Assembly (NCBI GenBank): GCA_903825675.1
Contig: CAIKBN010000104.1
Coordinates: 1-13,725 of the forward strand
DNA from: an uncultured archaeon
Lineage (GTDB): Archaea; Aenigmatarchaeota; Aenigmatarchaeia; GW2011-AR5
Direction of reading: 5' to 3'
Length of the DNA: 13,725 nucleotides
In this document: positions 1-6,781 of the stretch, piece by piece
Position numbering within the stretch: position 1 is the first letter of the stretch
Layout of the letters: the number at the start of each line of letters is the position of its first letter
Program-made: the position numbers and the translations under genes
The notes under the pieces: model-generated
Told to the model about the DNA's origin: nothing
Seen by the model: the letters and a program-made list of their open reading frames with translations, nothing else
The model's database searches: none

Positions 1-819
1 GACCGTGCAGCCAAGGTAGCAGGTCACGGCTTCTTTTACTTCAAAAACGACTTGGTTCTTTTGGATTATGCCCTCATGAAATTTACCATAGATTTCATGC
101 TCAAGCGCGGTTACATATTAATTAATCCGCCTTATATGCTGCATGAAAAACCATACCACGGTGTCACTGACCTAGAATTTTTCAAAGACCAGTTATACAA
201 GATACAGGACGAAGACCTGTACATGATTGCCACAAGCGAGCATGCCCTAGCAGCAATGTTTATGGACGAGGTAATAGAAAAAAAAGACCTTCCGCTTAGA
301 TTAGTGGGTATCAGCCCATGCTTCCGTAAAGAAGTGGGCGCACACGGCAAATACACCAAAGGCCTTTTCAGAATGCACCAATTCAATAAAATCGAGCAGT
401 TTATTTTTTGTCTGCCAGAACAGTCATGGCAGCTGCATGAGGAATTGGAGAAAAACTCAGAAGACCTATACAAGGCACTTGAGCTTCCGTTTCGCGTAGT
501 CAATGTCTGCACAGGCGACATCGGCGACATAGCTGCCAAGAAATATGATATAGAATTATGGATGGCTGACGAAAAATATCGTGAAGCAGGCTCCAACAGC
601 AATTGTACAGATTACCAAGCCAGACGCTTAAATGTCAAGTATCGTGAAAAAGAAGGTGCAGCACCAACCGGATTCGTGCACACTCTCAATAACACAGCCA
701 TAGCAACAAGCAGGACCATGCTTGCTATTCTTGAGGTCCATCAACAACATGATGGCTCAGTAAAAATACCCAAAGTCCTTCAGCCTTACATGGGTAAAAC
801 AGAAATAAGAAAAAAGTGA
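1..819 (+). CDS. serS: Seryl-tRNA synthetase, C-terminal catalytic part (5' truncated by window)
   Basis: The enzyme charges tRNA-Ser with serine in the cytoplasm. The frame is open from base 1, so the in-frame TTG at 52 is internal and not a start; 272 residues are visible. What remains is the class II catalytic core: the serine-binding T-S-E at residues 78-80, motif 2 around F108-R109 to E132 (C-F-R-K-E, then G-L-F-R-M-H-Q-F), the N-C-T-D-Y-Q-A-R-R stretch at 201-209, and motif 3 with its arginine in N-T-A-I-A-T-S-R (R238). This is the common bacterial/archaeal SerRS type, not the rare methanogen type. The missing N-terminal part should be the tRNA-binding coiled-coil arm. In motif 2 the usual R-D-T-R-G is K-Y-T-K-G, a conservative difference. 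The gene ends with TGA, 42 bases before the next start. Identification is secure. Confidence 0.97.
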   Translation, partial: DRAAKVAGHGFFYFKNDLVLLDYALMKFTIDFMLKRGYILINPPYMLHEKPYHGVTDLEFFKDQLYKIQDEDLYMIATSEHALAAMFMDEVIEKKDLPLRLVGISPCFRKEVGAHGKYTKGLFRMHQFNKIEQFIFCLPEQSWQLHEELEKNSEDLYKALELPFRVVNVCTGDIGDIAAKKYDIELWMADEKYREAGSNSNCTDYQARRLNVKYREKEGAAPTGFVHTLNNTAIATSRTMLAILEVHQQHDGSVKIPKVLQPYMGKTEIRKK

Positions 820-861
820 AACCTATTTATTAATCAAAACTAATAATTAAACAGTGGTTTT

Positions 862-1338
862 ATGGTACTAAGCTATATGGAAGAAATGATATCTAAATTT
901 TACAAAGCACAAGACTACACAGTATCTTTTCATGTGATATACAAGGTACCTGATGATAAGACAGTTAAAGATATTGAGATATTGGCAATGAACAACAAAG
1001 AAGCTGTTATAATAGAATGCAGGCCATATACAGGACATATAGAAATAACAGACATGACCAAAGCAACCATACAGGACTTTGTTTCTTCTGAAAAAGCCAT
1101 CAAAGAAGTCCCAATGATAAAAGGCAAAAAAATAACAAAAACCCTTGTAGTAGAAGAGCCACTAGAAAAAACAGACAAGGAATTAGAAAAAAAGGGCATA
1201 ACTGTATATTTACTAGAAGACCTAATGGTAGATTTCCTTGCCCTGCTTTTAAAAAAGCATAAAGGCAAGCGGTTTGAAAACAGGGCAGCTGACATGATAA
1301 GGAACCTGATATTCTCGATAATCGAGGAAAGAGCCTGA
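862..1338 (+). CDS. Restriction-endonuclease-like (PD-(D/E)xK fold) protein, possibly degenerate
   Basis: This 158-residue protein has the layout of small archaeal Mrr/RecB-like nuclease-fold proteins. There is an N-terminal helix (M-E-E-M-I-S-K-F-Y), then a strand, then an I-L-A strand followed by I-I-E-C-R. In active relatives this core reads D-I-L-A ... E-C-K. Here the aligned residues appear to be E39, E52 and R54, so both the aspartate and the catalytic lysine are replaced by similar residues. The rest alternates helices and strands, with a Lys/Arg-rich C-terminal helix. Either it is a weak or altered nuclease or it only binds nucleic acid. The ATG at 862 was chosen; the ATG at 877 would lose five residues. 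It is a lone gene between serS and topA, with a TATA-like stretch at 824-832. The fold call is moderate and the function is not known. Confidence 0.6.
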   Translation: MVLSYMEEMISKFYKAQDYTVSFHVIYKVPDDKTVKDIEILAMNNKEAVIIECRPYTGHIEITDMTKATIQDFVSSEKAIKEVPMIKGKKITKTLVVEEPLEKTDKELEKKGITVYLLEDLMVDFLALLLKKHKGKRFENRAADMIRNLIFSIIEERA

Positions 1339-1379
1339 ATCATGCCTGCTTAATTAAGCGCATTTAAAACTTCACTTAC

Positions 1380-1389
1380 TATATTATAT
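1380..1389 (+). promoter_or_regulatory. TATA-like box for topA
   Basis: TATATTATAT is centred about 24 bases before the topA ATG. At the usual archaeal spacing this puts transcription start at or almost at the start codon, so the mRNA is probably leaderless. A second AT-rich stretch (CATTTAAAAC, 1361-1370) lies further upstream and would give a leader of about 15 bases. This is pattern evidence only. Confidence 0.4.
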
Positions 1390-1407
1390 GAAAATCTAGA
1401 TGGTTCT

Positions 1408-3600
1408 ATGACTGTAATTATGATTGCAGAAAAGCCGAATGCAGCCAGCGCCATAGCTGAAGCCCTAGCAGACAAAGGAACCCTTAAAACCAATTCCAAT
1501 GAAGAAGGCGTTAAATATTACGAATTCATGAAAAATAACAAAAAGCATATCGTTGTTGCAGCTGTTGGCCATTTGTTCACTCTAAAACAATCAGGCAAAG
1601 GATGGGAATATCCAGTATTTGATGTCGAATGGATACCGTCTTTTAAGGCATCTCACACAGCAGCCTTTAGCAAGAAGTATTTTGATGTTGTCCAGAGCAT
1701 AACAGCCAAAGCTGGAGATGATTGTATTGTCTGCTGCGACTATGACGAAGAAGGCTCTGTTATTGGCTATAACATATTGCGCTTTCTATACAACCGCACA
1801 GATGCAAAGAGAATGAAATTTTCAACCATGACCAAAGAAGAGCTGTTAGACAGCTATGAAAATGCAATGAAGCATCTGGATGCAGGGCAAGTGGAAGCAG
1901 GCCTTACCCGCCATTATTTAGATTACATGTGGGGCATATCATTAACAAGAGCACTGACCCTTGCTATAAAAAGCGCAGCCAAGCGCTTCCGCATTTTATC
2001 AACAGGCCGTGTTCAAGGCCCAGTTCTGCACATGCTTGCAAAGCACGAAAAGAAAATAAAAGCCTTTAGGCCCAAGCCGTTTTGGCAAATCGAAATAGAA
2101 ATCAAAGCAGGCAAGCAGCTCCTGAAAGCAGCTTACTGTAAAGACAAGATATGGAGCAAGGACGAGGCAGATAAAATTCTCAAAAAAGCAGATGTTAAAG
2201 AAGCCATTATAAAAAACCTAACCAAAAAAATTATAAGCCAAAGCCCACCAAAGCCTTACAACACAACATCACTGCTCGCAGATATCTACCGCTATTTCGG
2301 CTATTCGCCTCAGCAAGGTATGTATATTGCAGAGGCCCTCTATCAGGACGGTCTTATATCCTATCCAAGAACATCATCAGAGAAATTGCCGCCTGACATA
2401 AATTACAAGAAAATACTGACAGGTCTTTCCAAACATGAAAAATACAGCAAGCTTTCAGCATTGCTGTTATCTAAAGCAGGGCTAAAACCAGCAGAAGGAA
2501 GCAAAACAGACTCAGCTCATCCAGCCATATATCCAACAGGTGTTATCAAAAAGATCGGCGACAAGCAGCAAAAGGTTTATGATCTTATTGTTCATCGCTT
2601 CCTTGCAGTTTTTGGAGACCCAGCTAAGCGCGAGTCGCAGAAAATAACCCTCTCTGTAGGCGATGAGTTATTCTTCCTTTCTGGCAAGCGAACCTTAGAG
2701 CCAGGCTGGACAGAACTTTATGGCAGATATGCAGCCCGGGATGAAGTCTTGCTTCCTGATATCAAAGTTAGTGACAAGCTTCCGGTAAAAAAAATAGACC
2801 AGCTAGCAAAAGAAACAACACCCCCGCCAAGATTCTCACAAGGTTCTGTGCTCAAGGAAATGGAATCACAAGGTTTAGGAACTAAAGCAACTAGATCACA
2901 AATCCTCCAGATCCTCTATAACCGAGGCTACCTGATCGGAAAAAGCATAGAGGTCACCGAATTAGGCATGCAGCTATCAGACATACTAGAAGCCAATATA
3001 CCTGATGTTATCTCTGAAAAGCTCACAAGGCATTTCGAGGAAGAGTGTGATGCAATAGAAAGCGGCAAATTAAAGCGCGAGCAGGTTATTGATGAGGCCA
3101 AACAGCGGCTGATAAAAATATCCAATGCCTTCAGAAAAAAGGAACTAAAAATAGGCAAAGAGCTGACAGAAGCAGTAATTGCGACCCAGGACAAGCAGAA
3201 TATTTTAGGCACATGCCCTAAGTGCGGCGGCACGCTTAAAGTCCACAAGCTATGGAGAACAGGCAAGCGTTTTGTCGGTTGCAGTGGCTACAAAAAAGGC
3301 TGTAGATACGGCATGCCCTTACCAAGAGAAGGCGTAATTATGAGTACTGAAAAAGTATGCGACCAGTGCAAAACACCGATTATCCAGGTCTATCGTCAGG
3401 GCGCCCGTCCATTTAGAATGTGCATTGACATAAATTGCCCGACCAAAAAAGACTGGCTAGACAAGAATAAGCTCAAAAAAGCAAAAGCAGAAAGCAGAGC
3501 AGCCACGCGCATAGCAGAGCAGCTCACATGCGATATCTGCAAAAAGACCTTCACAAGCAAGCGTGCTCTTACCCTGCATAAGAAAACTCATCAAAAATAG
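1408..3600 (+). CDS. topA: DNA topoisomerase I (type IA) with C-terminal zinc ribbons and a C2H2 finger
   Basis: This type IA topoisomerase relaxes negatively supercoiled DNA through a 5'-phosphotyrosine intermediate. The N-terminal TOPRIM domain has E8 and the D111-x-D113-x-E115 metal site (in D-Y-D-E-E-G-S). The arch and gate domains follow, with S-T-G-R-V-Q-G-P at 198-205, the catalytic tyrosine Y319 in L-I-S-Y-P-R-T, and H371 in the H-P-A-I-Y-P-T motif. After the core come two four-cysteine modules: C603/C606/C625/C632 and C651/C654/C672/C677. A basic linker leads to a classic C2H2 finger at the very end (C708, C711, H724, H728; spacing C-x2-C-x12-H-x3-H). At 730 residues it is a normal size for an archaeal enzyme. 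The four-Cys modules are common in TopA, but the terminal C2H2 finger is unusual. The start at 1408 fits the conserved M-I-A-E-K-P beginning. Confidence 0.96.
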   Translation: MTVIMIAEKPNAASAIAEALADKGTLKTNSNEEGVKYYEFMKNNKKHIVVAAVGHLFTLKQSGKGWEYPVFDVEWIPSFKASHTAAFSKKYFDVVQSITAKAGDDCIVCCDYDEEGSVIGYNILRFLYNRTDAKRMKFSTMTKEELLDSYENAMKHLDAGQVEAGLTRHYLDYMWGISLTRALTLAIKSAAKRFRILSTGRVQGPVLHMLAKHEKKIKAFRPKPFWQIEIEIKAGKQLLKAAYCKDKIWSKDEADKILKKADVKEAIIKNLTKKIISQSPPKPYNTTSLLADIYRYFGYSPQQGMYIAEALYQDGLISYPRTSSEKLPPDINYKKILTGLSKHEKYSKLSALLLSKAGLKPAEGSKTDSAHPAIYPTGVIKKIGDKQQKVYDLIVHRFLAVFGDPAKRESQKITLSVGDELFFLSGKRTLEPGWTELYGRYAARDEVLLPDIKVSDKLPVKKIDQLAKETTPPPRFSQGSVLKEMESQGLGTKATRSQILQILYNRGYLIGKSIEVTELGMQLSDILEANIPDVISEKLTRHFEEECDAIESGKLKREQVIDEAKQRLIKISNAFRKKELKIGKELTEAVIATQDKQNILGTCPKCGGTLKVHKLWRTGKRFVGCSGYKKGCRYGMPLPREGVIMSTEKVCDQCKTPIIQVYRQGARPFRMCIDINCPTKKDWLDKNKLKKAKAESRAATRIAEQLTCDICKKTFTSKRALTLHKKTHQK

Positions 3601-3601
3601 T

Positions 3602-3609
3602 CTTTTATC
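3602..3609 (+). promoter_or_regulatory. TATA-like box for the lipoprotein-pyrB unit
   Basis: CTTTTATC is centred about 27 bases before the ATG at 3633, which predicts a nearly leaderless mRNA. The same T-rich stretch (3602-3628) could also serve as the poly-T termination signal of topA. Confidence 0.35.
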
Positions 3610-3632
3610 CTTTTCTTGAATTATTTTTAATC

Positions 3633-3956
3633 ATGAAACAGCTTTTAATAATTCTTTTTGCATCTTTAATCTTAATATCCGGTTGCGTTAGTGAAAGCAG
3701 TGTTCAGGTTATAAGCCAGAAAATAGACGTAGTAGCAGCCTGCAAACAATTATGCCAACAAGAGAAGGTCAAACGCGATTTAAGCAACGGCCCGTGTCTT
3801 AGCAATGCAATAGCAGAAGATTGGGTCTGTGACGTCGCGCATTCGCCGCGCATAGAGGCAGACAATAATCCAGCAAACCAGTGTTCATCATATGGAAAAG
3901 AAGCACACCATTTCGTGGAAGTAGATACGGACTGTAATTTCATAAAGGAGTATTAG
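3633..3956 (+). CDS. Small cysteine-rich secreted lipoprotein, function unknown
   Basis: This 107-residue protein has a clear lipoprotein signal peptide: a short basic start (M-K), a hydrophobic stretch at residues 4-16, and a lipobox L-I-S-G-C with C18 as the likely lipid-anchored residue. The mature part should sit on the outer face of the membrane. It contains six more cysteines (C37, C41, C55, C66, C84, C101), enough for three disulfides or a metal site. Notable stretches are D-L-S-N-G-P-C-L-S-N, W-V-C-D-V-A-H-S-P-R and A-H-H-F-V-E-V-D, which resemble a family of hypothetical secreted proteins from DPANN-type archaea (from memory, not checked). The stop lies two bases before the pyrB ATG, and the pyrB ribosome binding site is inside this gene, so the two are probably co-transcribed although no functional link to pyrimidine synthesis is evident. 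Confidence 0.85.
   Translation: MKQLLIILFASLILISGCVSESSVQVISQKIDVVAACKQLCQQEKVKRDLSNGPCLSNAIAEDWVCDVAHSPRIEADNNPANQCSSYGKEAHHFVEVDTDCNFIKEY
3944..3950 (+). promoter_or_regulatory. Shine-Dalgarno site for pyrB inside the lipoprotein gene
   Basis: AAAGGAG ends eight bases before the pyrB ATG at 3959. It fixes that start and shows that pyrB is translated from an internal position of a shared mRNA, in contrast to the leaderless genes nearby. Confidence 0.7.
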
Positions 3957-3958
3957 AC

Positions 3959-4876
3959 ATGTGGAACAAAAAGAATCTTTTAAGTGTAGACCAGCTCTCC
4001 AGAGCAGATATCGAGTTCATTCTTAATTGTGCAAAAATACTAGAACCCTTATCAGGACGTGGAAATAAATTAAATATATGCAAAGGAGAGATACTCGCAG
4101 AAATATTCTTTGAGCCATCCACAAGAACAGAAAAGAGCTTTCAGGCAGCTATGTACACCCTCGGAGGAGACGTAATTACGCACAAGAATATTGGTTCATC
4201 GATTGAAAAAGGCGAAACCAAAGCAGACACAGTAAAGATAATGGAACAGTATTCAGACATAATCGCGGTAAGAGATCCTGAGGAGCTTACTGTCAAAAAA
4301 TATGCAGACCTTGTGAATATACCTTTAATAAATGCAGGCGATGGCTCCAACGAGCATCCGTCTCAGGCATTGCTGGATCTTTACACCATTAATAAAGAAA
4401 TAGGAAAGCTGGATGATATAACAATAGTCTTTATGGCAGACCTGAAATATGGCCGTGCTGTTCATTCGCTTATAAAAGCACTTAGAAAATTTAGTAGCAA
4501 CAAAATATACGGCATATCACCAAAAGGTCTTGAGCTTACTGGCATAGAAACAATAAGCATAGAAGAACTGAAAAAAATCAGGCCAGACATACTTTATGTA
4601 ACAAGAATACAAAGAGAGCGGATACCGCCTGAAGAAAGGGATAAATTCTCTTTCAGAGTCGATTCAAGAGTACTAAACATGTTACCAAACAATACAAAAG
4701 TAATGCATGTCATGCCAAGGATTGACGAAATGGATCCAGCCCTTGACAACGATAAAAGAATCATACTCTTTAAACAAGCCCGCCATGGCTTGCATACGCG
4801 AATGGCAATTATTTCTATATTAATGGGTCATGAAGATGACGTATTAGCGATTAAAGATATCCACAAGAAAAATTAA
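3959..4876 (+). CDS. pyrB: Aspartate carbamoyltransferase catalytic subunit
   Basis: The enzyme condenses carbamoyl phosphate with L-aspartate to N-carbamoyl-aspartate, the second step of UMP synthesis, as a cytoplasmic trimer. At 305 residues it has the usual length. The carbamoyl-phosphate loop is F-E-P-S-T-R-T (S54-T57). The flexible loop lysine is K84 in S-S-I-E-K-G, and H133-P-S-Q136 follows. The aspartate-binding part includes R165 (D-L-K-Y-G-R), R217-x-Q219, and the M252-P253-R254 segment where many relatives have L-P-R. Near the end, the usual N-G of Q-A-x-N-G is H-G (Q273 to G277). All key residues for activity are present. In most archaea pyrI, the zinc-binding regulatory subunit, follows directly; here the next gene is convergent and no pyrI is in the window. 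The last 33 bases overlap the 3' end of the opposite-strand membrane gene. Confidence 0.97.
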   Translation: MWNKKNLLSVDQLSRADIEFILNCAKILEPLSGRGNKLNICKGEILAEIFFEPSTRTEKSFQAAMYTLGGDVITHKNIGSSIEKGETKADTVKIMEQYSDIIAVRDPEELTVKKYADLVNIPLINAGDGSNEHPSQALLDLYTINKEIGKLDDITIVFMADLKYGRAVHSLIKALRKFSSNKIYGISPKGLELTGIETISIEELKKIRPDILYVTRIQRERIPPEERDKFSFRVDSRVLNMLPNNTKVMHVMPRIDEMDPALDNDKRIILFKQARHGLHTRMAIISILMGHEDDVLAIKDIHKKN

Positions 4877-5158
4877 TGACATTATTACCGAACCATAGAA
4901 AAAGCCCTGCTCTATATTTCTCAGCAGCAAACTCAGTATAAAGAATGACATAAAAAAGCCAAATAGCATCAAGCCTGTCACACCCCTTGGTAATACCAAT
5001 GAAATAGCAGATAATGCAAAAACCAGGCCAATAGAAACAACAATGAGATTATTTACTACCATGTTCAGTAGATACATGCATATAACTATGAATAAGACCA
5101 ATGCCCCTATAATTGTCGCATGTGATATCTTTTCAAGGGTTAGATACACATAGCTCAT
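4844..5158 (-). CDS. Small four-helix membrane protein, unknown
   Basis: This 104-residue, strongly hydrophobic protein has about four membrane segments (roughly residues 13-33, 36-56, 60-80 and 85-102) and short polar turns (P-R-G-V at 57-60, L-R-N-I-E-Q at 79-84). There is no signal peptide beyond the first segment, and no catalytic motif is visible. It begins 40 bases after the duplicated membrane gene and is probably in the same leftward transcript as radB. Its 3' end overlaps pyrB by 33 bases tail to tail. The even hydrophobic pattern is what a real membrane protein gives; the plus-strand frame over part of it has no such pattern. No family is recognised. Confidence 0.65.
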   Translation of the reverse strand: MSYVYLTLEKISHATIIGALVLFIVICMYLLNMVVNNLIVVSIGLVFALSAISLVLPRGVTGLMLFGFFMSFFILSLLLRNIEQGFFYGSVIMSLIFLVDIFNR

Positions 5159-5198
5159 TGAATCCTAAGAATTTAAAGCAATCCCACCTAATGGGTAC

Positions 5199-5480
5199 TC
5201 AGTGCGCTAATAAGCTAGGAATACCCTTGAAAACCAGAATAACCGCTATTAATATCCTAAGAAAATCAGGCAGCGGTAATGCAAACCAAACTAGAAGTGC
5301 AACCAATATGTCAACCACCCCATATATTTTGCAAATCAGGTCACCTGCAATGCTAGGTATCCCCTTTACCAGCATTATAAAAACAATTAACATCTTTATG
5401 AGATCAGGTATGCCATATAAACTGAAGAAAATAAGTATGGCAGAAAGAAGGTCAGTAATGCCATAAATCTTGCAAATCAT
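5199..5480 (-). CDS. Membrane protein built of two tandem copies of one 47-residue unit
   Basis: This 93-residue protein consists of two copies of the same hydrophobic unit. Copy 1 is residues 1-47 and copy 2 residues 48-93. Both begin with I-C-K-I-Y-G, followed by a helix, then a P-D turn (G-I-P-D in copy 1, P-L-P-D in copy 2), a second helix, and the ending K-G-I-P-S. Each unit should form two membrane helices, so the protein has four, with Lys/Arg residues at matching places. This looks like gene-internal duplication of a helical hairpin. No family name or function can be given. The start follows the radB stop by 33 bases and has its own TATA-like box in that gap, so it may be transcribed both with radB and alone as a leaderless mRNA. 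Confidence 0.8.
   Translation of the reverse strand: MICKIYGITDLLSAILIFFSLYGIPDLIKMLIVFIMLVKGIPSIAGDLICKIYGVVDILVALLVWFALPLPDFLRILIAVILVFKGIPSLLAH
5202..5480 (-). repeat. Intragenic tandem duplication (two 47-codon units)
   Basis: Codons 1-47 (5480-5340) and 48-93 (5339-5202) encode related protein units that share I-C-K-I-Y-G at the start and K-G-I-P-S near the end. The DNA copies have diverged at many third positions, so the duplication is old and held at protein level. Confidence 0.8.
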
Positions 5481-5499
5481 AATATCTGATAAATCAAAA

Positions 5500-5507
5500 A
5501 TTTAAAT
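5500..5507 (-). promoter_or_regulatory. TATA-like box in the radB/membrane-gene gap
   Basis: ATTTAAAT is centred about 24 bases before the ATG at 5480, just after the radB stop. This suggests a separate leaderless transcript for the membrane genes. Confidence 0.4.
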
Positions 5508-5513
5508 AGCTAT

Positions 5514-6206
5514 CTAAAAGAAACCAAGCTTGCCAACTTCCTTAAGCTCACGCTCCTTAATCTCAAATTCTATATTCTTACCTTCAGCTATGGATCTGTG
5601 TTTTCTTACTATTGCAATTCTATGGTTTGAACGCTCAGCCCTCTTTAATTCTATGAGCGCCTTGGACCAGTATTTTGCAATAGCCCTCGACGTGAGCTCA
5701 ATCTTCTCATCCCCGTCTTCTTTGTAACCGTATACCTGATTAGTAACTAATACAGGTATCTTGTATTTTCTTGTTATCATAGAAAGAATTGAATACTGTG
5801 TTGCCAACTGCTTGTTTATTTTCTGGAAATTCTCGCTATCTAATTCAAGTCTATATAATGCAACAAGGCTATCTATAATGATTAAAGCTATTCGTTCCTT
5901 TTCCACAATTCTTTCAATCCTCTGAATCTCCCTATGCTGATCCTCCCAGCTGTGAACATCGAAAAATATTATATTCTTTAGATTATTTTCATTGCCTCCC
6001 AATTGCCTGAATCTTTCAGCAGAAAACGACCCCTCAGTATCCATATACAGTATTTTTTTGTCATTAGACGTCTCAATAGTAACGGTAAGCGCAATATTAG
6101 TTTTGCCAGATCCGGCAGGTCCATATATGTTCGTTATGGCATCGCATTCAATACCACCATTAAGCAGTTTATCCAGCGGCGAATTCGTTTTTAGTCGGTT
6201 ATCCAT
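5514..6206 (-). CDS. radB: DNA repair and recombination protein RadB (RecA-family ATPase)
   Basis: RadB is the archaeal RadA paralogue that helps RadA filament formation and recombination; it consists only of the ATPase core. At 230 residues this one has the usual RadB length and lacks the N-terminal helix-hairpin-helix domain of RadA. The start of the core is L-D-K-L-L-N-G-G-I at 11-19. Walker A is G29-P-A-G-S-G-K35-T36. M-D-T-E-G-S-F at 55-61 matches the conserved RecA-family stretch with its glutamate. Walker B is I-A-L-I-I-I-D112. The P-V-L-V-T-N-Q-V segment at 151-158 is also typical. A basic C-terminal part (K-R-A-E-R-S-N-H-R) is expected to contact DNA. It heads a leftward group with two small membrane genes that have no evident link to repair. 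A TATA-like box lies 26 bases before the ATG. Confidence 0.95.
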   Translation of the reverse strand: MDNRLKTNSPLDKLLNGGIECDAITNIYGPAGSGKTNIALTVTIETSNDKKILYMDTEGSFSAERFRQLGGNENNLKNIIFFDVHSWEDQHREIQRIERIVEKERIALIIIDSLVALYRLELDSENFQKINKQLATQYSILSMITRKYKIPVLVTNQVYGYKEDGDEKIELTSRAIAKYWSKALIELKRAERSNHRIAIVRKHRSIAEGKNIEFEIKERELKEVGKLGFF

Positions 6207-6228
6207 GCTTAAGCTATGCCGAAAAGAG

Positions 6229-6236
6229 TTATAAAA
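6229..6236 (-). promoter_or_regulatory. TATA box for radB
   Basis: Read leftward, TTTTATAA is centred 26 bases before the radB ATG at 6206, which places the transcription start on the start codon (leaderless mRNA). Confidence 0.5.
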
Positions 6237-6260
6237 TGTATTTTCTATTTAAAGCTTTGA

Positions 6261-6268
6261 ATTTAAAT
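6261..6268 (+). promoter_or_regulatory. TATA box for the gene at 6299
   Basis: ATTTAAAT is centred about 26 bases before position 6290. Transcription would start at or near the GTG at 6290, leaving a leader of about nine bases (GTGATTCAA) before the ATG at 6299. The GTGAT in it can pair with the usual archaeal 16S tail. Confidence 0.45.
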
Positions 6269-6298
6269 CTAATAGAATAAACTAAGAGCGTGATTCAA

Positions 6299-6634
6299 AT
6301 GGCAGAACCAACAGGACCAATGGCATTCAAAGTAGATAGACCACCAGTTTTCGCAGATGAAGTCTTTATTTCAAATAGAATAAAGGTATCCAAAACCAAG
6401 CGCGCAGCTGGCGTAATGCGAATGCAATTCACCGACATGCTTACCAAAGTCGTAGTAGCCGATATAATAATAGACTCTGTTACATGTGAAGGCCTGATCA
6501 GGGTTTTGCAAAACAAATTAAAGGAAATGGACAAGGTAATGAAAAGCAGCGATCCTGTTAAGGAAATAAAGAAACTCTCCAAGCAGCAACCAGCCAAAGC
6601 CACCAACAAGGAAGAAGTTGGATATACTGGATAG
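6299..6634 (+). CDS. Small protein of unknown function, DUF3467-like, ending in Y-T-G
   Basis: This is a 111-residue soluble protein when started at the ATG at 6299; an in-frame GTG at 6290 would add M-I-Q. The core runs from A-D-E-V-F-I-S-N-R through two short strands and a segment ending V-V-V-A-D-I-I-I-D-S, then a helix (E-G-L-I-R-V-L-Q-N-K-L-K-E-M). Strand-turn-strand followed by a helix with regular hydrophobics resembles the DUF3467 layout, though that match is by eye only. A Lys-rich flexible tail ends in Y-T-G, the same last three residues as Cdc48 encoded 3 kb downstream. The gene is transcribed divergently from radB and shares its short promoter region. The ATG was preferred because GTGAT before it looks like a ribosome site. 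The function is not known. Confidence 0.8.
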   Translation: MAEPTGPMAFKVDRPPVFADEVFISNRIKVSKTKRAAGVMRMQFTDMLTKVVVADIIIDSVTCEGLIRVLQNKLKEMDKVMKSSDPVKEIKKLSKQQPAKATNKEEVGYTG

Positions 6635-6680
6635 AGATAAGAATTTATCAATAGGCTGATTTTACTACCCAATTTCATGC

Positions 6681-6689
6681 CTTTAAAAA
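6681..6689 (+). promoter_or_regulatory. TATA-like box for the zinc-ribbon gene
   Basis: CTTTAAAAA is centred at 6685, which predicts a transcript start near 6711, just at the left foot of the first leader hairpin. This would give the zinc-ribbon gene a leader of about 70 bases, much longer than for its neighbours. Confidence 0.4.
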
Positions 6690-6710
6690 CATTTCTATGA
6701 CTATGGTATG

Positions 6711-6775
6711 CCAAAGGAATAACCCTAAAAAGGCTATTCCTTGTTAGGCGTTGCCTAATAAAATAAAAGGAGTTA
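6711..6775 (+). promoter_or_regulatory. Structured 5' leader with two hairpins and a possible Shine-Dalgarno switch
   Basis: Hairpin 1 has an 11-base left arm at 6714-6724 and a right arm at 6732-6742, pairing at 10 of 11 positions around a seven-base loop. Hairpin 2 is a perfect six-base stem TTAGGC/GCCTAA (6744-6749 with 6753-6758) and a three-base loop. The ribosome site AAAAGGAG (6765-6772) follows. The right arm of hairpin 1 contains TTCCTT (6737-6742), which can also pair with AAGGAG (6767-6772; five Watson-Crick pairs plus one G-U). Hairpin 1 and a structure that hides the ribosome site therefore exclude each other. This is the layout of a translational switch; the ligand or signal is unknown. 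Confidence 0.45.
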
Positions 6776-6781
6776 ATGAAA

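Noticed and set aside
132..602. Minus-strand frame inside serS
   Set aside because: It is antisense to class II synthetase motifs and has Ser/Cys-rich shadow composition.
5113..5466. Plus-strand 117-codon frame over the duplicated membrane gene
   Set aside because: Its composition is that of a shadow: no hydrophobic or domain pattern. The opposite strand encodes a clear internally repeated membrane protein and has a TATA box.
6636..6652. Small inverted repeat GATAA/TTATC just after the gene at 6299
   Set aside because: Five A/T-rich pairs with a short loop and no T-run; expected by chance in such sequence.
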